From Streptomyces sp. NRRL F-2664 (GTDB lineage Bacteria > Actinomycetota > Actinomycetes > Streptomycetales > Streptomycetaceae), in assembly GCF_000719345.1 (NCBI RefSeq), contig NZ_JOFX01000019.1:1-64000 (forward strand): DNA of 64,000 nucleotides. The letters run 5' to 3'. Below, piece after piece: positions 17,636-26,880 of the stretch. Both the position numbers and the translations under genes were made by a program. A model generated the notes under the pieces. That model made no database searches. It saw only the letters and a program-made list of their open reading frames with translations, and was not told where the DNA came from. Each line of letters begins with the position of its first letter. Within the stretch, counting starts at the first letter, position 1.

Positions 17636-17710
17636 GTGCACTCCTTCGTTCCCGGCGGCGGCTACGCCCTCAGGATAGGGCGGCGGGCCCGCCGGCCCGG
17701 CCCGCCGGAC

Positions 17711-18538
17711 CTACGGGGCGCCCCGGAGCAGGTCGCGGATGCGTGCGGCGGTGGCCTCGTCCCGGCCGACGGCGAACGGCAGGGCGTTGTCGCGGTCCAC
17801 CCGGAAGGGGACGCCGTCGACGGTGCTCTGGGCGCCGCCCGCCTCCGCGACGAGCAGCAGTCCCGCGGCGTGGTCCCAGGCGGAGGGCCAGGTGAAGGCG
17901 AGGGCGTCCACGTCACCGCGGGCCACCTTCAGGTACTCCAGGCCGGCCGAGCCGCAGGGCCGGGCCGCGACGCCGGGCACGTCCAGCCGGGCCAGGGTGC
18001 GCTTGTTCTCGTCGGAGGTGTAGAGCGGGTGGGCGATGGCGACCCGCAGATCGGCGCCGGGCTCGGGGGAACCGCTGCGGATCCGCTGCCCGTTGACGTA
18101 CGCGCCCTGCCCGCGCACGGCGGTCGCGAGCTCCTCCAGTGCCGGGGCGTACGTCCAGGAGGCGAGGATCTCGCCGCGCACGGCCAGCGCGACCAGGGTG
18201 CAGAAGGCCGGGTCGCCGCCCACGAACTGGCGGGTGCCGTCGACGGGGTCGACGATCCACACCGGGGCGTCCGCGCGCAGCGCCTCGTACACGGTGGGGT
18301 CGGCGTGGACGGCTTCCTCGCCGACCACGGCCGAGCCGGGCAGCAGTCGCGTCAGGGAGGCCGTGAGGTGCTCCTCCGCCTTGCGGTCGGCGACGGTCAC
18401 CAGGTCGTGCGGGCCGCTCTTCTCGACGACCTCGTGCTCGGCGAGCTGCCTGAATCTCGGCATGATCTCGATCGCCGCCGCCTTGCGGACGGCCTCTTCC
18501 ACGTCGGGCAGGCCCTGGGCCAGGAACTCATCGATCAT
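17711..18538 (-). CDS. Inositol monophosphatase-family phosphatase
   Basis: 275 residues. The metal-binding motifs of the IMPase/histidinol-phosphatase/CysQ superfamily are present: GEEAV, DPVDGTRQFVGG and WDHAAG(L). Family members hydrolyse small phosphate monoesters with Mg2+. The actinobacterial HisN type is one possibility, but there is no his gene nearby. The ATG at 18538 has GGAGG 4 bases upstream. Substrate uncertain. Confidence 0.9.
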   Translation of the reverse strand: MIDEFLAQGLPDVEEAVRKAAAIEIMPRFRQLAEHEVVEKSGPHDLVTVADRKAEEHLTASLTRLLPGSAVVGEEAVHADPTVYEALRADAPVWIVDPVDGTRQFVGGDPAFCTLVALAVRGEILASWTYAPALEELATAVRGQGAYVNGQRIRSGSPEPGADLRVAIAHPLYTSDENKRTLARLDVPGVAARPCGSAGLEYLKVARGDVDALAFTWPSAWDHAAGLLLVAEAGGAQSTVDGVPFRVDRDNALPFAVGRDEATAARIRDLLRGAP

Positions 18539-18633
18539 GCCTCCAGCAAAGCACGCCCGGCCGACAAACCCCACCGCCGGGACCGGACGCCGGGGCGCAC
18601 GGCGGGTGGCCTCCCGGTGAACCGGCCGGGCCG

Positions 18634-18657
18634 GGGCGGGACCCGGGGGTCCCGCCC
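18634..18657 (-). terminator. Hairpin terminator of the pyrimidine-catabolism operon
   Basis: Perfect 10-base arms GGGCGGGACC / GGTCCCGCCC with a 4-base loop, starting 13 bases after the LLM oxidoreductase stop. Very GC-rich with no U-run, as is usual in this genus. Confidence 0.7.
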
Positions 18658-18670
18658 GTCCGGGGCGTAG

Positions 18671-19687
18671 TCAGTCGCGCAGCACCGGGATGATGTCCCG
18701 GCCGTAGGCGTCGATGGTGGCCTCGCGTGCGTCGTGCATGTCGTAGACCGCGAACTGGTCGACGCCGAGGTCGCGCAGGGCCCGCAGCTTCTCGATGTGG
18801 GCCTCCGCCGGGCCCAGGAGGCAGAAGCGGTCGACGATCTCGTCGGGGACGAAGTCCGTCGACGGGTTCCCGGCCCGGCCGTGGTGGCTGTAGTCGTAGC
18901 CCTGGCGGGCCTTGATGTAGTCGGTGAGTTCCTCCGGGACCATGGCGGAGTGCTCTCCGTAGCGGGAGACGAGGTCGGCGACGTGGTTGCCGACCATGCC
19001 GCCGAACCAGCGGCACTGGTCACGGGCGTGGGCGAGGGCTTCCGCCGAGGCGTCGGCCGTGACGTAGGCGGGGGCGGCCACGCAGATGGTGAGGGACGCC
19101 GGGTCGCGGCCCGCCTCGGTCGCGGCCTGCCGTACGGCCTGGACCATCCACTCCGTGAGGTAGAGGTCGGCGAGCTGGAGGATGAACCCGTCGGCCTTCC
19201 GACCGGTGAGGGCGAGCGCTTTCGGCCCGTACGCGGCCATCCAGACGGGCAGTTTTCCGTCCTTGATCCAGGGGATGCGGATCGGGTTGCCGTCCACGGA
19301 GGCCTCGCGGCCCTCGGCGAGGTCGCGGATGACCTCGATGGCCTCGCCGAGCCGGGCGAGGGTGTTGGGGGCCCGGCCCGCGACGCGCATCGCGGAGTCG
19401 CCCCGGCCGATCCCGCAGACGGTGCGGTTGCCGTACATGTCGTTGAGGGTGGCGAAGGTGGAGGCGGTGACCTCCCAGGTGCGGGTGCCCGGGTTGGTCA
19501 CCATCGGGCCGACGTGCATCTTCTGCGTGTTGGCGAGGATCTGGCTGTAGATGACGAACGGCTCCTGCCACAGCACGGCGGAGTCGAAGGTCCAGCCGTA
19601 GCGGAAGCCGTTGCGCTCGGCGCGCTTCATCAGGCTGATGACCTGGGAGGCGGGCGGGTCTGTCTGCAGGACGAGGCCGAAGTCCAT
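18671..19687 (-). CDS. LLM-class F420-dependent oxidoreductase of the pyrimidine/hydantoin cluster
   Basis: 338-residue luciferase-like TIM barrel starting MDFGLVLQTDPPASQ. It matches the subgroup usually found beside dihydropyrimidinase genes (TIGR03842 in my recollection; not checked). F420 or FMN use is family knowledge. It is the last gene of a four-gene operon with dihydropyrimidinase, an aminotransferase and beta-ureidopropionase. No classical dihydropyrimidine dehydrogenase is present here, so this flavin/F420 enzyme could provide a redox step on the pyrimidine ring or a related cyclic amide. That is inference. Confidence 0.88.
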   Translation of the reverse strand: MDFGLVLQTDPPASQVISLMKRAERNGFRYGWTFDSAVLWQEPFVIYSQILANTQKMHVGPMVTNPGTRTWEVTASTFATLNDMYGNRTVCGIGRGDSAMRVAGRAPNTLARLGEAIEVIRDLAEGREASVDGNPIRIPWIKDGKLPVWMAAYGPKALALTGRKADGFILQLADLYLTEWMVQAVRQAATEAGRDPASLTICVAAPAYVTADASAEALAHARDQCRWFGGMVGNHVADLVSRYGEHSAMVPEELTDYIKARQGYDYSHHGRAGNPSTDFVPDEIVDRFCLLGPAEAHIEKLRALRDLGVDQFAVYDMHDAREATIDAYGRDIIPVLRD

Positions 19688-19709
19688 GGGGCGGCTGCTC
19701 CTTACGGGC

Positions 19710-21110
19710 TTACAGGTACTGGCAGGTGGAGCGGTGGACGAAGGCCCCGTGGCCGGCCCGGCCGGTGTACTCGCGCCGGTCGACGACGAGTTCGCCGCGC
19801 GAGAGGACCGTGTCGACGCGTCCGGTGATCCGCTTGCCCTCGTACGCCGAGTAGTCCACGTTCATGTGGTGCGTCTCGGCGGAGATGACCTGCTCGGCGT
19901 GCGGATCGTAGAGGACGATGTCGGCGTCGGCCCCGGGCGCGATGGTGCCCTTCTTCGGGTAGAGCCCGAACATCCGGGCGGGTGTGGCGCAGGCGATCTC
20001 GATCCACCTGCGGCGGCCGATGTGGCCGTCCACCACGGCCTGGTGGAGGAGGTCCATGCGGTTCTCCACGCCCGGCAGCCCGTTGGGGATCTTCGAGAAG
20101 TCGCCCCGGCCGAGCTCCTTCTGGCCGCGGAAGCAGAAGGGGCAGTGGTCGGTGGAGACGACCTGGAGGTCGTTGGTCCGCAGTCCCCGCCACAGGGCGG
20201 CCTGGTGCTCGCGCGGCCGCAGCGGGGTGGAGCAGACGTATTTGGCGCCCTGGAAGTCGGGTTCCTCCAGGTTGTCGGTGGACAGGAACAGGTACTGCGG
20301 GCAGGTCTCCCCGAAGACGGGGAGGCCTTTGTCGCGGGCCGCGGCCAGCTCGGCCACGGCCTCCTCCGCCGAGACGTGCACGACGTACAGCGGGGAGCCG
20401 GCGACCCGGGCGAGCTGGATGGCGCGGTGGGTCGCCTCGGCCTCCAGGAGCACCTTGCGGACCTCGCCGTGGTGGCGGGGGTCGGTCTCCCCGCGGGCCA
20501 GGGCCTGTTCGACGAGGACGTCGATCGCGATGCCGTTCTCGGCATGCATCATGATCAGCCCGCCGTTGGCGGCGCCGCGCTGCATCGCGCGCAGGATCTG
20601 CCCGTCGTCGCTGTAGAAGACGCCCGGGTAGGCCATGAACAGTTTGAAGGAGGTGACGCCCTCGCCGACGAGGTGGTCCATCTCCTTCAGCGTGCGCTCG
20701 TTGACGTCGGAGAGGATCATGTGGAAGGCGTAGTCGACGGCGCAGTTGCCGTCGGCCTTGGCGTACCAGGCGTCGAGTCCTTCGCGCAGGGAGTGGCCCG
20801 GGCTCTGCACGGCGAAGTCCACGATGGTCGTGGTGCCGCCCCACGCGGCGGCTCTGGTGCCGGTCTCGAAGGTGTCCGAGGCGGAGGTCCCGCCGAAGGG
20901 CAGCTCCATGTGGGTGTGCGCGTCGACGCCTCCCGGAATGACGTACTTCCCGGTCGCGTCGATCGTGCGGTCGGCCGTCCAGGCACCGGCGGCCGCGGAG
21001 CCGTGGGCGGCCAGCGCCGCCACCCGGCCGTCCTCGATCAGGACGTCCGCGTGGAGTTCGTCGGAGGCGGTGACGACCAGGCCGCCGCTGATCAGGGTGC
21101 GGTTGCTCAT
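19710..21110 (-). CDS. hydA: Dihydropyrimidinase / D-hydantoinase
   Basis: 466 residues of the cyclic amidohydrolase family. Opens the ring of dihydrouracil or dihydrothymine (or 5-substituted hydantoins). Metal-centre residues are visible: DAHTHMEL (HxH), the carboxylated lysine in SFKLFMAYPG, HAENG, VVHVSAEE and the Asp in STDHCPF. Length is typical. Nine bases separate it from the aminotransferase stop upstream, consistent with operon transcription. Confidence 0.95.
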   Translation of the reverse strand: MSNRTLISGGLVVTASDELHADVLIEDGRVAALAAHGSAAAGAWTADRTIDATGKYVIPGGVDAHTHMELPFGGTSASDTFETGTRAAAWGGTTTIVDFAVQSPGHSLREGLDAWYAKADGNCAVDYAFHMILSDVNERTLKEMDHLVGEGVTSFKLFMAYPGVFYSDDGQILRAMQRGAANGGLIMMHAENGIAIDVLVEQALARGETDPRHHGEVRKVLLEAEATHRAIQLARVAGSPLYVVHVSAEEAVAELAAARDKGLPVFGETCPQYLFLSTDNLEEPDFQGAKYVCSTPLRPREHQAALWRGLRTNDLQVVSTDHCPFCFRGQKELGRGDFSKIPNGLPGVENRMDLLHQAVVDGHIGRRRWIEIACATPARMFGLYPKKGTIAPGADADIVLYDPHAEQVISAETHHMNVDYSAYEGKRITGRVDTVLSRGELVVDRREYTGRAGHGAFVHRSTCQYL

Positions 21111-21119
21111 GTCATCCCC

Positions 21120-22415
21120 CTACTGGACGCTGCGCAGTGCCTGTTCGAGGATCCCGGCGCCCTCTTCCGCCTCGGCGACGGTCAGGGAGAGCGGCGGTGC
21201 GATGCGCAGCACGCTGGTGTTGTGGCCGCCGCCCTTGCCGAGGAGCAGGCCGCCTTCCCGGGCGGCCTCCAGGACGGCCGCGGCGGCGTCCGGATCGGCC
21301 TGGTCGGTTCCGGGGCGGGTGAGTTCGATGCCCGCCATCAGGCCCCGGCCGCGGACCTCGCGGACGGCGGGGACGGTGGCGGCGATGCCGCGCAGCCGCT
21401 CCAGGAGCAGGCCGCCGACGCGGCGGGCGTTGCCCTGGAGGTCGTGTTCCAGCAGGTAGCCGAGGTTGGCGATGCCGGCCGCCATGGTGACCGGTGAACC
21501 GCCGAAGGTGGAGATGGACTGGGAGTCGAGGCAGTTCATCACCTCGGCGCGGGCGACGACGCCGCCGATGGACATCCCGTTGCCGATGCCCTTGGCGAAG
21601 GTGAGGATGTCCGGCGGGCCGTTCTGGGCGTGTGCCTGCCAGCCCCAGAAGTGGTCGCCGGTACGGCCCCAGCCGGTCTGCACCTCGTCGCTGATCCACA
21701 GGATGCCGTGGCGGTCGAGGACCTCGCGGAAGGCTCCGTACAGGCCGTCGGGCGGGGAGGTGAAGCCGCCGACGCCCTGGACGGGTTCGGCGATGAGGGC
21801 GGCCACTCCCCCGCGGGCCTGGCCCAGTACGTCCTCGAGGTCGGCGACGGCCGCGGCGGTGAAGGCGGTGTCGTCGAGGTGCGCGAAGGGGCCGCGGCTG
21901 CGGACGGCGCCGTGGACGTAGTACGTCTGCAGAGGCGAGAGGCTGGTCGGGGACCAGCCGCGGTTGCCGGTGACGGAGACGGTGGAGAAGGACCGGCCGT
22001 GGTAGCTGTTGCGCATCGCCAGGATCTGGTTGGAGCGGCGGTACGTCGTCGCGAGCAGCAGGGCGGTGTCGTTGGCCTCGGTACCGGAGGTCGTGAAGAA
22101 GACCCGGGCGTCGGGGATGCCGGACAGGGCGGCCACCCGCTCGGCCAGCTCGATCATCGGCCGGTTGAGGTAGAGGGTGGAGGAGTGGATGATCCGCCCG
22201 GCCTGTTCGGAGACGGCCTTGGTGACCTCCGGCAGGGCGTGGGCGGTCATGGTGGTGAGGATGCCGCCGAAGAAGTCGAGGTAGCGGTTGCCGTCGGCGT
22301 CCCACACATGGCGGCCCTCGCCGTGGGTGAGCTCGATGGGGTCGGTGTAGTAGAGCGCGAGCCAGTCGGGCAGGACGGTGCGGTGGCGGTGGTGGAGCGG
22401 GGTGGGGTCGGTCAC
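21120..22415 (-). CDS. Class III aminotransferase (beta-alanine type)
   Basis: 431 residues of the class III PLP-dependent family (ornithine/beta-alanine/GABA aminotransferases). PLP lysine in LTFAKGIGNGMSIGG; DEVQTGWGR gives the PLP-contacting Asp. The start is GTG 22415, which overlaps the ureidopropionase stop (GTGA). Inference from context: it deaminates the beta-alanine or 3-aminoisobutyrate released by the previous enzyme, yielding a malonate or methylmalonate semialdehyde. Confidence 0.92.
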   Translation of the reverse strand: MTDPTPLHHRHRTVLPDWLALYYTDPIELTHGEGRHVWDADGNRYLDFFGGILTTMTAHALPEVTKAVSEQAGRIIHSSTLYLNRPMIELAERVAALSGIPDARVFFTTSGTEANDTALLLATTYRRSNQILAMRNSYHGRSFSTVSVTGNRGWSPTSLSPLQTYYVHGAVRSRGPFAHLDDTAFTAAAVADLEDVLGQARGGVAALIAEPVQGVGGFTSPPDGLYGAFREVLDRHGILWISDEVQTGWGRTGDHFWGWQAHAQNGPPDILTFAKGIGNGMSIGGVVARAEVMNCLDSQSISTFGGSPVTMAAGIANLGYLLEHDLQGNARRVGGLLLERLRGIAATVPAVREVRGRGLMAGIELTRPGTDQADPDAAAAVLEAAREGGLLLGKGGGHNTSVLRIAPPLSLTVAEAEEGAGILEQALRSVQ

Positions 22416-23254
22416 GGCTGTACGAGCCCTCCGTAGGCGTCGGGGCGGCGGTCGCGGTAGAAGGCCCACTGGTCGCGGACCTCCTTGATCAGGTCGAAGT
22501 CGAGGTCGCGGACGAGGAGTTCCTCCTCCTTGTCGCTGGCGACGTCGCCGACGAACTGGCCGCGCGGGTCCACGAAGTAGCTGGTGCCGTAGAAGTCGTT
22601 GTCGCCGTACTCCTCCTGGCCGATGCGGTTGATCGCGGCGACGAAGTACTCGTTGGCGACGGCCGCGGCGGGCTGTTCGAGCTGCCAGAGGTAGGCGGAG
22701 AGGCCGCGGTGGGTGGCGGACGGGTTGTAGACCAGTTGGGCACCGGCCAGGCCCAGTTGGCGCCAGCCCTCGGGGAAGTGGCGGTCGTAGCAGATGTAGA
22801 CGCCGATCCGGCCGACGGCGGTGTCGAAGACGGGCCAGCCGAGGTTGCCGGGGCGGAAGTAGTACTTCTCCCAGAAGCCCCTCACCTGCGGGATGTGGTG
22901 CTTGCGGTACTTGCCCAGGTAGGTGCCGTCGGCGTCGATGACGGCAGCGGTGTTGTAGTAGAAGCCGGCGCTCTCCAGCTCGAAGACGGGGACGACGACG
23001 ACCATCCCCGTCTCGCGGGCGAGGTCCTGCATGCGGCGGACGGTCGGGCCGTCGGGAACGGCCTCGGCCCAGCGGTAGTGCTCGGGCTCCTGGACCTGGC
23101 AGAAGTAGGGGGCGTTGAACACCTCCTGGAAGCCGATGATCTTCGCACCTTCGGCGGCGGCCCGGCGGGCGTACTCCTCGTGCTTGGCGATCATCGATTC
23201 GGTGTCGCCGGTCCAGGTGGCCTGGACCAGCGCGGCGCGGACGACTTGGGCCAT
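22412..23254 (-). CDS. Beta-ureidopropionase / N-carbamoyl amidohydrolase (nitrilase superfamily)
   Basis: 280 residues with the nitrilase catalytic triad: E44 (GFQEVF), K118 (KYRKHHIP) and C155 (VYICYDRHFPEG). Cleaves N-carbamoyl-beta-alanine to beta-alanine, CO2 and ammonia, the third step of reductive pyrimidine breakdown. It heads a four-gene operon whose later members are translationally coupled or closely spaced. The ATG lies downstream of an elaborate inverted-repeat operator. Confidence 0.93.
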   Translation of the reverse strand: MAQVVRAALVQATWTGDTESMIAKHEEYARRAAAEGAKIIGFQEVFNAPYFCQVQEPEHYRWAEAVPDGPTVRRMQDLARETGMVVVVPVFELESAGFYYNTAAVIDADGTYLGKYRKHHIPQVRGFWEKYYFRPGNLGWPVFDTAVGRIGVYICYDRHFPEGWRQLGLAGAQLVYNPSATHRGLSAYLWQLEQPAAAVANEYFVAAINRIGQEEYGDNDFYGTSYFVDPRGQFVGDVASDKEEELLVRDLDFDLIKEVRDQWAFYRDRRPDAYGGLVQP

Positions 23255-23281
23255 GAGCTGCTCCTCGCGACGGGAACGCCG

Positions 23282-23323
23282 GTTCTACGCACGTAGACGG
23301 TGTGCGTAGGGAGTAGAACGTAG
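23282..23323. promoter_or_regulatory. Nested CTACG/CGTAG operator upstream of the pyrimidine operon
   Basis: CTACGCAC (23285-23292) pairs with GTGCGTAG (23302-23309), and an outer pair GTTCTAC (23282-23288) / GTAGAAC (23313-23319) encloses it. TCTACG-CA-CGTAGA (23284-23297) is itself a 6-2-6 palindrome. CGTAG recurs at 23292, 23305 and 23319, 13-14 bases apart. It lies 28-69 bases upstream of the first gene, ideal for a dimeric repressor or activator. The regulator itself is not in this window. Confidence 0.65.
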
Positions 23324-23425
23324 GCCTCGTCACTGCGCGGGGCAAGACCGCCTTGCACAGTTGGAGTAGTCGGTCACGTTAGGTCGCACAGCGGTCGTTT
23401 GCGATCACCGGACGGGTTTTTCACG

Positions 23426-25021
23426 TCACGAAGCAGGGACGGTCCCGCCCGGGACGATGCCGCCGGTGCGCAGGGCGTGGGCCAGGTCGCGGTGGCGGGA
23501 GCCGGGGAGCGAGCCGGCCGCCCGCAGGAGCCGCGGGGTGAACCACGGCGGGTCCTGCCGGGCCAGGTCGGCGGCCTCCTCGGCGGTCCTGACCCGTACG
23601 AAGGCTCCGAGCAGGGCATCGGCCTCCCGGGTACGGCCCGCCGCCCCGAGGGCCAGGGCCACGTCCGCGACCTCCGCGGCGGGGCGGGCGACGGTCTGGC
23701 GCAGCACGGCGTCGCAGTCGGCCTGCCGGCCGGCCTCACCGAGGGCGGCGGCGGCCGCTGCGAGCTGCGCGGGCGGCAGCGAGGCCGCCTCCCAGAGCAG
23801 GGTGTTCCAGTCGGCTCCCAGGCCGGCGCGGGCCAGTTCGGCGGCCAGGTGGGGCAGCCGGCCGGCGGGCCAGGCCGCGGCCTGGCAGAGCAGGGCGTGC
23901 GCCTCGCCGGTACGGCCCTGCGCGCGCAGCACGATGAGCTCGGCGGCGACGGCCGCGGGGGTGCCGGTCGGCGACGCGGGCGGCGGCACGGGCGCGGCCG
24001 GGGGTGCGGGCTGCGTCCCGGGCTGCGTCGGGGCGTGCGACCCGGGTGCGGCCGTGGTCCCCACCGTGGCCTGCGGCTCGGGGTGCGGCTCCGGGTCGGG
24101 CCGCAGGCCGCCGAACCGGGCGCCGCGCGGAGCGGGGCGCGCCTGCGCGTCGGCGTGGCCCGGCGGCGGGGCGAAGGCGGTCACCTCGTGAGCCGCCGCC
24201 CCCGCATACCGCGCGCCCCCGGCACGCCGCCCCCGCAGCCATCGCCCCTCGGCCCGCCCCACGGGCGCCGGCGCTTGCGCCCGGGCGGCGGCCGCCGCAT
24301 CGCCGGGTGCGCCGACCCGGCCGGAGTCGGCCGTACCCGCGGGGGCGCCGGCCGAGGCCTCGGGCCGGTCCGGTGCGGGATCCGGGCCGGCCGCGGGCCC
24401 CGCCGGTGGCGGCACCACCGCGTGCGCCACGGGCTCGGCGGCCGTGTCGGACCAGGACCGGGGTCGGGACGGGTCGTGAGCGGGGGCAGACGGCGAGGGG
24501 GCGGCTTCGAGGGCCGCGAGGCGGGCCGCCAGGTCCTGCTGGCGGCCCGCGGCGCGGGCCACGTCGTCCTGGGTCCAGGACAGCTCCCGGGTGAGGGCGT
24601 CGGTCTCGGCCCGGTCGGTGGTGGCGCCGAGCCGGACGGTCAGGCTGCGCAGGGCCGTCTCCGACTCGGCCCGCTGGGCCGCCGCCGCCGCGAGCAGGAT
24701 CCGCAGCTCGTCCTCGCCTCCCGGCAGCCGGTCCCACACGGCGACGGCCGCCGCCCGCAGGCGCGCGGCGTACACCGTCTCGCGCGCCGCGAGTTCCGCG
24801 CCACCCGTTCGCGCGAGGTCCCTCAGCAGGGACTCCACCACGTCCCAAGGCGGGATCGCCGCCCCGTTCAGACAGGCCTGCAGGCCCTCGGGGTCCCGGC
24901 GCAGGAACTCCCCGTACCAGCCTGCCCCGGCATCCAGCCGCTGCGTCAACCCTCGTAAATAGCCGGAGAGTTGACTGATCGCCCATGAGGTCGCGGTCTC
25001 CATGACCGCATTGGACCCCAC
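23426..25021 (-). CDS. Pro/Ala-rich protein with N-terminal helical domain and C-terminal repeats
   Basis: 531 residues, no signal peptide or membrane helix. Residues 1-90 are a compact helical domain (FLRRDPEGLQACLNGAAIPPWDVVESLLRDLA) reminiscent of the helix-turn-helix-like module on many Streptomyces regulators. Residues 95-190 look coiled-coil. About 190-350 is low-complexity Pro/Ala/Gly linker, and 350-525 is a run of roughly 35-residue Ala-rich helical repeats with recurring GR.(A/R/T)EA-type turns. The start may instead be ATG 25003. Function unknown; a scaffold or regulator is a guess. Confidence 0.75.
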   Translation of the reverse strand: MGSNAVMETATSWAISQLSGYLRGLTQRLDAGAGWYGEFLRRDPEGLQACLNGAAIPPWDVVESLLRDLARTGGAELAARETVYAARLRAAAVAVWDRLPGGEDELRILLAAAAAQRAESETALRSLTVRLGATTDRAETDALTRELSWTQDDVARAAGRQQDLAARLAALEAAPSPSAPAHDPSRPRSWSDTAAEPVAHAVVPPPAGPAAGPDPAPDRPEASAGAPAGTADSGRVGAPGDAAAAARAQAPAPVGRAEGRWLRGRRAGGARYAGAAAHEVTAFAPPPGHADAQARPAPRGARFGGLRPDPEPHPEPQATVGTTAAPGSHAPTQPGTQPAPPAAPVPPPASPTGTPAAVAAELIVLRAQGRTGEAHALLCQAAAWPAGRLPHLAAELARAGLGADWNTLLWEAASLPPAQLAAAAAALGEAGRQADCDAVLRQTVARPAAEVADVALALGAAGRTREADALLGAFVRVRTAEEAADLARQDPPWFTPRLLRAAGSLPGSRHRDLAHALRTGGIVPGGTVPAS

Positions 25022-25048
25022 CTGTGTTACAGGAGGACTACGGGAGCC

Positions 25049-25429
25049 TCAAAGCTTGACGGCGATAGCGGTGTGCGGCCGCTTGCCCCGGCGCACGAGA
25101 GCGGCCGGCACGTCCACCGCCCAGAACTGCCAGGTGTACTTGCGCGACATCAGCTTGCGCACCCGCCGCAGGCCCTCGTCGTCGAGCAGCCTGGCCCGCC
25201 CCTCGACCACGGGCGCCCCTTCCTCCACCCGCCCGCGCACGTCGCACGGGGCGACCGTGACGCGTCCGTCGTTGCGGATGCGCTTGACCTTCCAGGAGTC
25301 GCTGCGCGTCCATACGTACAACTCATCCCCGCTTGCGACCGCCCACACGGGCGTGGCCACGGCCGTGCCGTCCTTGCGGAAGGTGGTGAGGCTGACGTAC
25401 CGCGCGCTGCCGAGCTCCTGGAGACCCAT
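25049..25429 (-). CDS. PPOX-class F420-dependent flavin/deazaflavin oxidoreductase
   Basis: 126 residues forming a single split beta-barrel (pyridoxine-5-phosphate-oxidase-like). Typical features: RYVSLTTFRKDGTAVATPVW at the N-terminus and SWKVKRIRNDGRVTVAPCD. Actinobacterial members of this size bind F420 and reduce small substrates. It stands alone between an unknown protein and a small lipoprotein. Substrate unknown. Confidence 0.88.
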   Translation of the reverse strand: MGLQELGSARYVSLTTFRKDGTAVATPVWAVASGDELYVWTRSDSWKVKRIRNDGRVTVAPCDVRGRVEEGAPVVEGRARLLDDEGLRRVRKLMSRKYTWQFWAVDVPAALVRRGKRPHTAIAVKL

Positions 25430-25483
25430 ACCCGGACCCTAACCCGGACGGGCCGGCGGAGCCGCCGTTCGGTGCGGGGCCGT

Positions 25484-25678
25484 TCAGCGGCCGCCGGTGC
25501 CGCCGGGGCTGCCGGGGCCGCCGGATTCCACCGCCCGCGGCCGGGCCCGACCGTCCACTCCCTGGACGGGGCCCGGCCGGTCGTCCGGCACAGTGCACGC
25601 CGCCAGCAGCAGTCCTCCTGCGAGGAGGGCGCCGACGGCTGCGCATCCGAGTCGTTCGGCCGGGTTCGTGGCTGACAC
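25484..25678 (-). CDS. Small predicted lipoprotein
   Basis: 64-residue product from GTG 25678. A short charged N-terminus and hydrophobic stretch (AAVGALLAGGLLL) lead to lipobox LAAC with lipidated Cys at C28. The remaining 36 residues are Pro/Gly/Arg-rich with no domain. Longer in-frame extensions overlap the XRE gene and look non-coding. The ribosome site (GAAGAG) is weak and very close, so the call is moderate. Confidence 0.55.
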   Translation of the reverse strand: MSATNPAERLGCAAVGALLAGGLLLAACTVPDDRPGPVQGVDGRARPRAVESGGPGSPGGTGGR

Positions 25679-25775
25679 CTCTTCACCCTTGCCCCGCCGG
25701 CAGCCACTCCCACCCCGATTGGGCCGTTCGGCCCCAGGGCCGTTCGAGAGGACGGGCCAGGGCGTATCTCTCGCC

Positions 25776-26042
25776 CTAAGCGGATGCGGCCGCGGCCGGC
25801 TCGGGCACGCAGCGCCGCAGCAGGTCGTCGAGGGAGAGGCCGAGGGCCTCGGCCAGGGCGGCGACGGTGAAGAAGGCGGGGGTGGGCGCCCGCCCCGTCT
25901 CGATCTTGCGGAGGGTCTCGGCGGAGAGCCCGGCCCCTGCGGCGATCTCGACCATGCTGCGGCTGCCCCGGGCTTCGCGCAGCAGGGCGCCCAGGCGCTC
26001 GCCGCGCTCGCGTTCTTCGGGAGTGAGGGGGGTGCGGACCAT
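25776..26042 (-). CDS. XRE-family transcriptional regulator
   Basis: 88 residues, essentially a lone Cro/C1-type helix-turn-helix (about 12-75: RLGALLREARGSRSMVEIAAGAGLSAETLRKIETG). No ligand domain. It is divergent from a methionine aminopeptidase, and the 64-base spacer holds three evenly spaced repeats, so it very likely controls itself and the peptidase gene. Confidence 0.9.
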   Translation of the reverse strand: MVRTPLTPEERERGERLGALLREARGSRSMVEIAAGAGLSAETLRKIETGRAPTPAFFTVAALAEALGLSLDDLLRRCVPEPAAAASA

Positions 26043-26062
26043 GGCCCCATCCTACCCGGCTC

Positions 26063-26106
26063 GCCAATAGTTATCCCGTTACAGTTATACCGGTATAGTT
26101 ATTGGC
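26063..26106. promoter_or_regulatory. XRE/map divergent operator: three AGTTAT repeats and two inverted repeats
   Basis: AGTTAT begins at 26069, 26083 and 26097, exactly 14 bases apart. TATACCGGTATA (26086-26097) is a perfect palindrome. GCCAATA (26063-26069) and TATTGGC (26100-26106) form an outer inverted repeat, the latter abutting the map ATG. The block is strikingly AT-rich for this genome. TATAGT at 26094-26099 is a plausible -10 box only 8 bases before the ATG, suggesting leaderless map mRNA. Confidence 0.75.
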
Positions 26107-26874
<768 letters not shown>

Positions 26875-26880
26875 CGGCCG

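Noticed and set aside
17681..17694. 14-base perfect palindrome CGGCGGGCCCGCCG
   Set aside because: All G and C in a strongly GC-rich spacer; likely by chance and not well placed for either gene.
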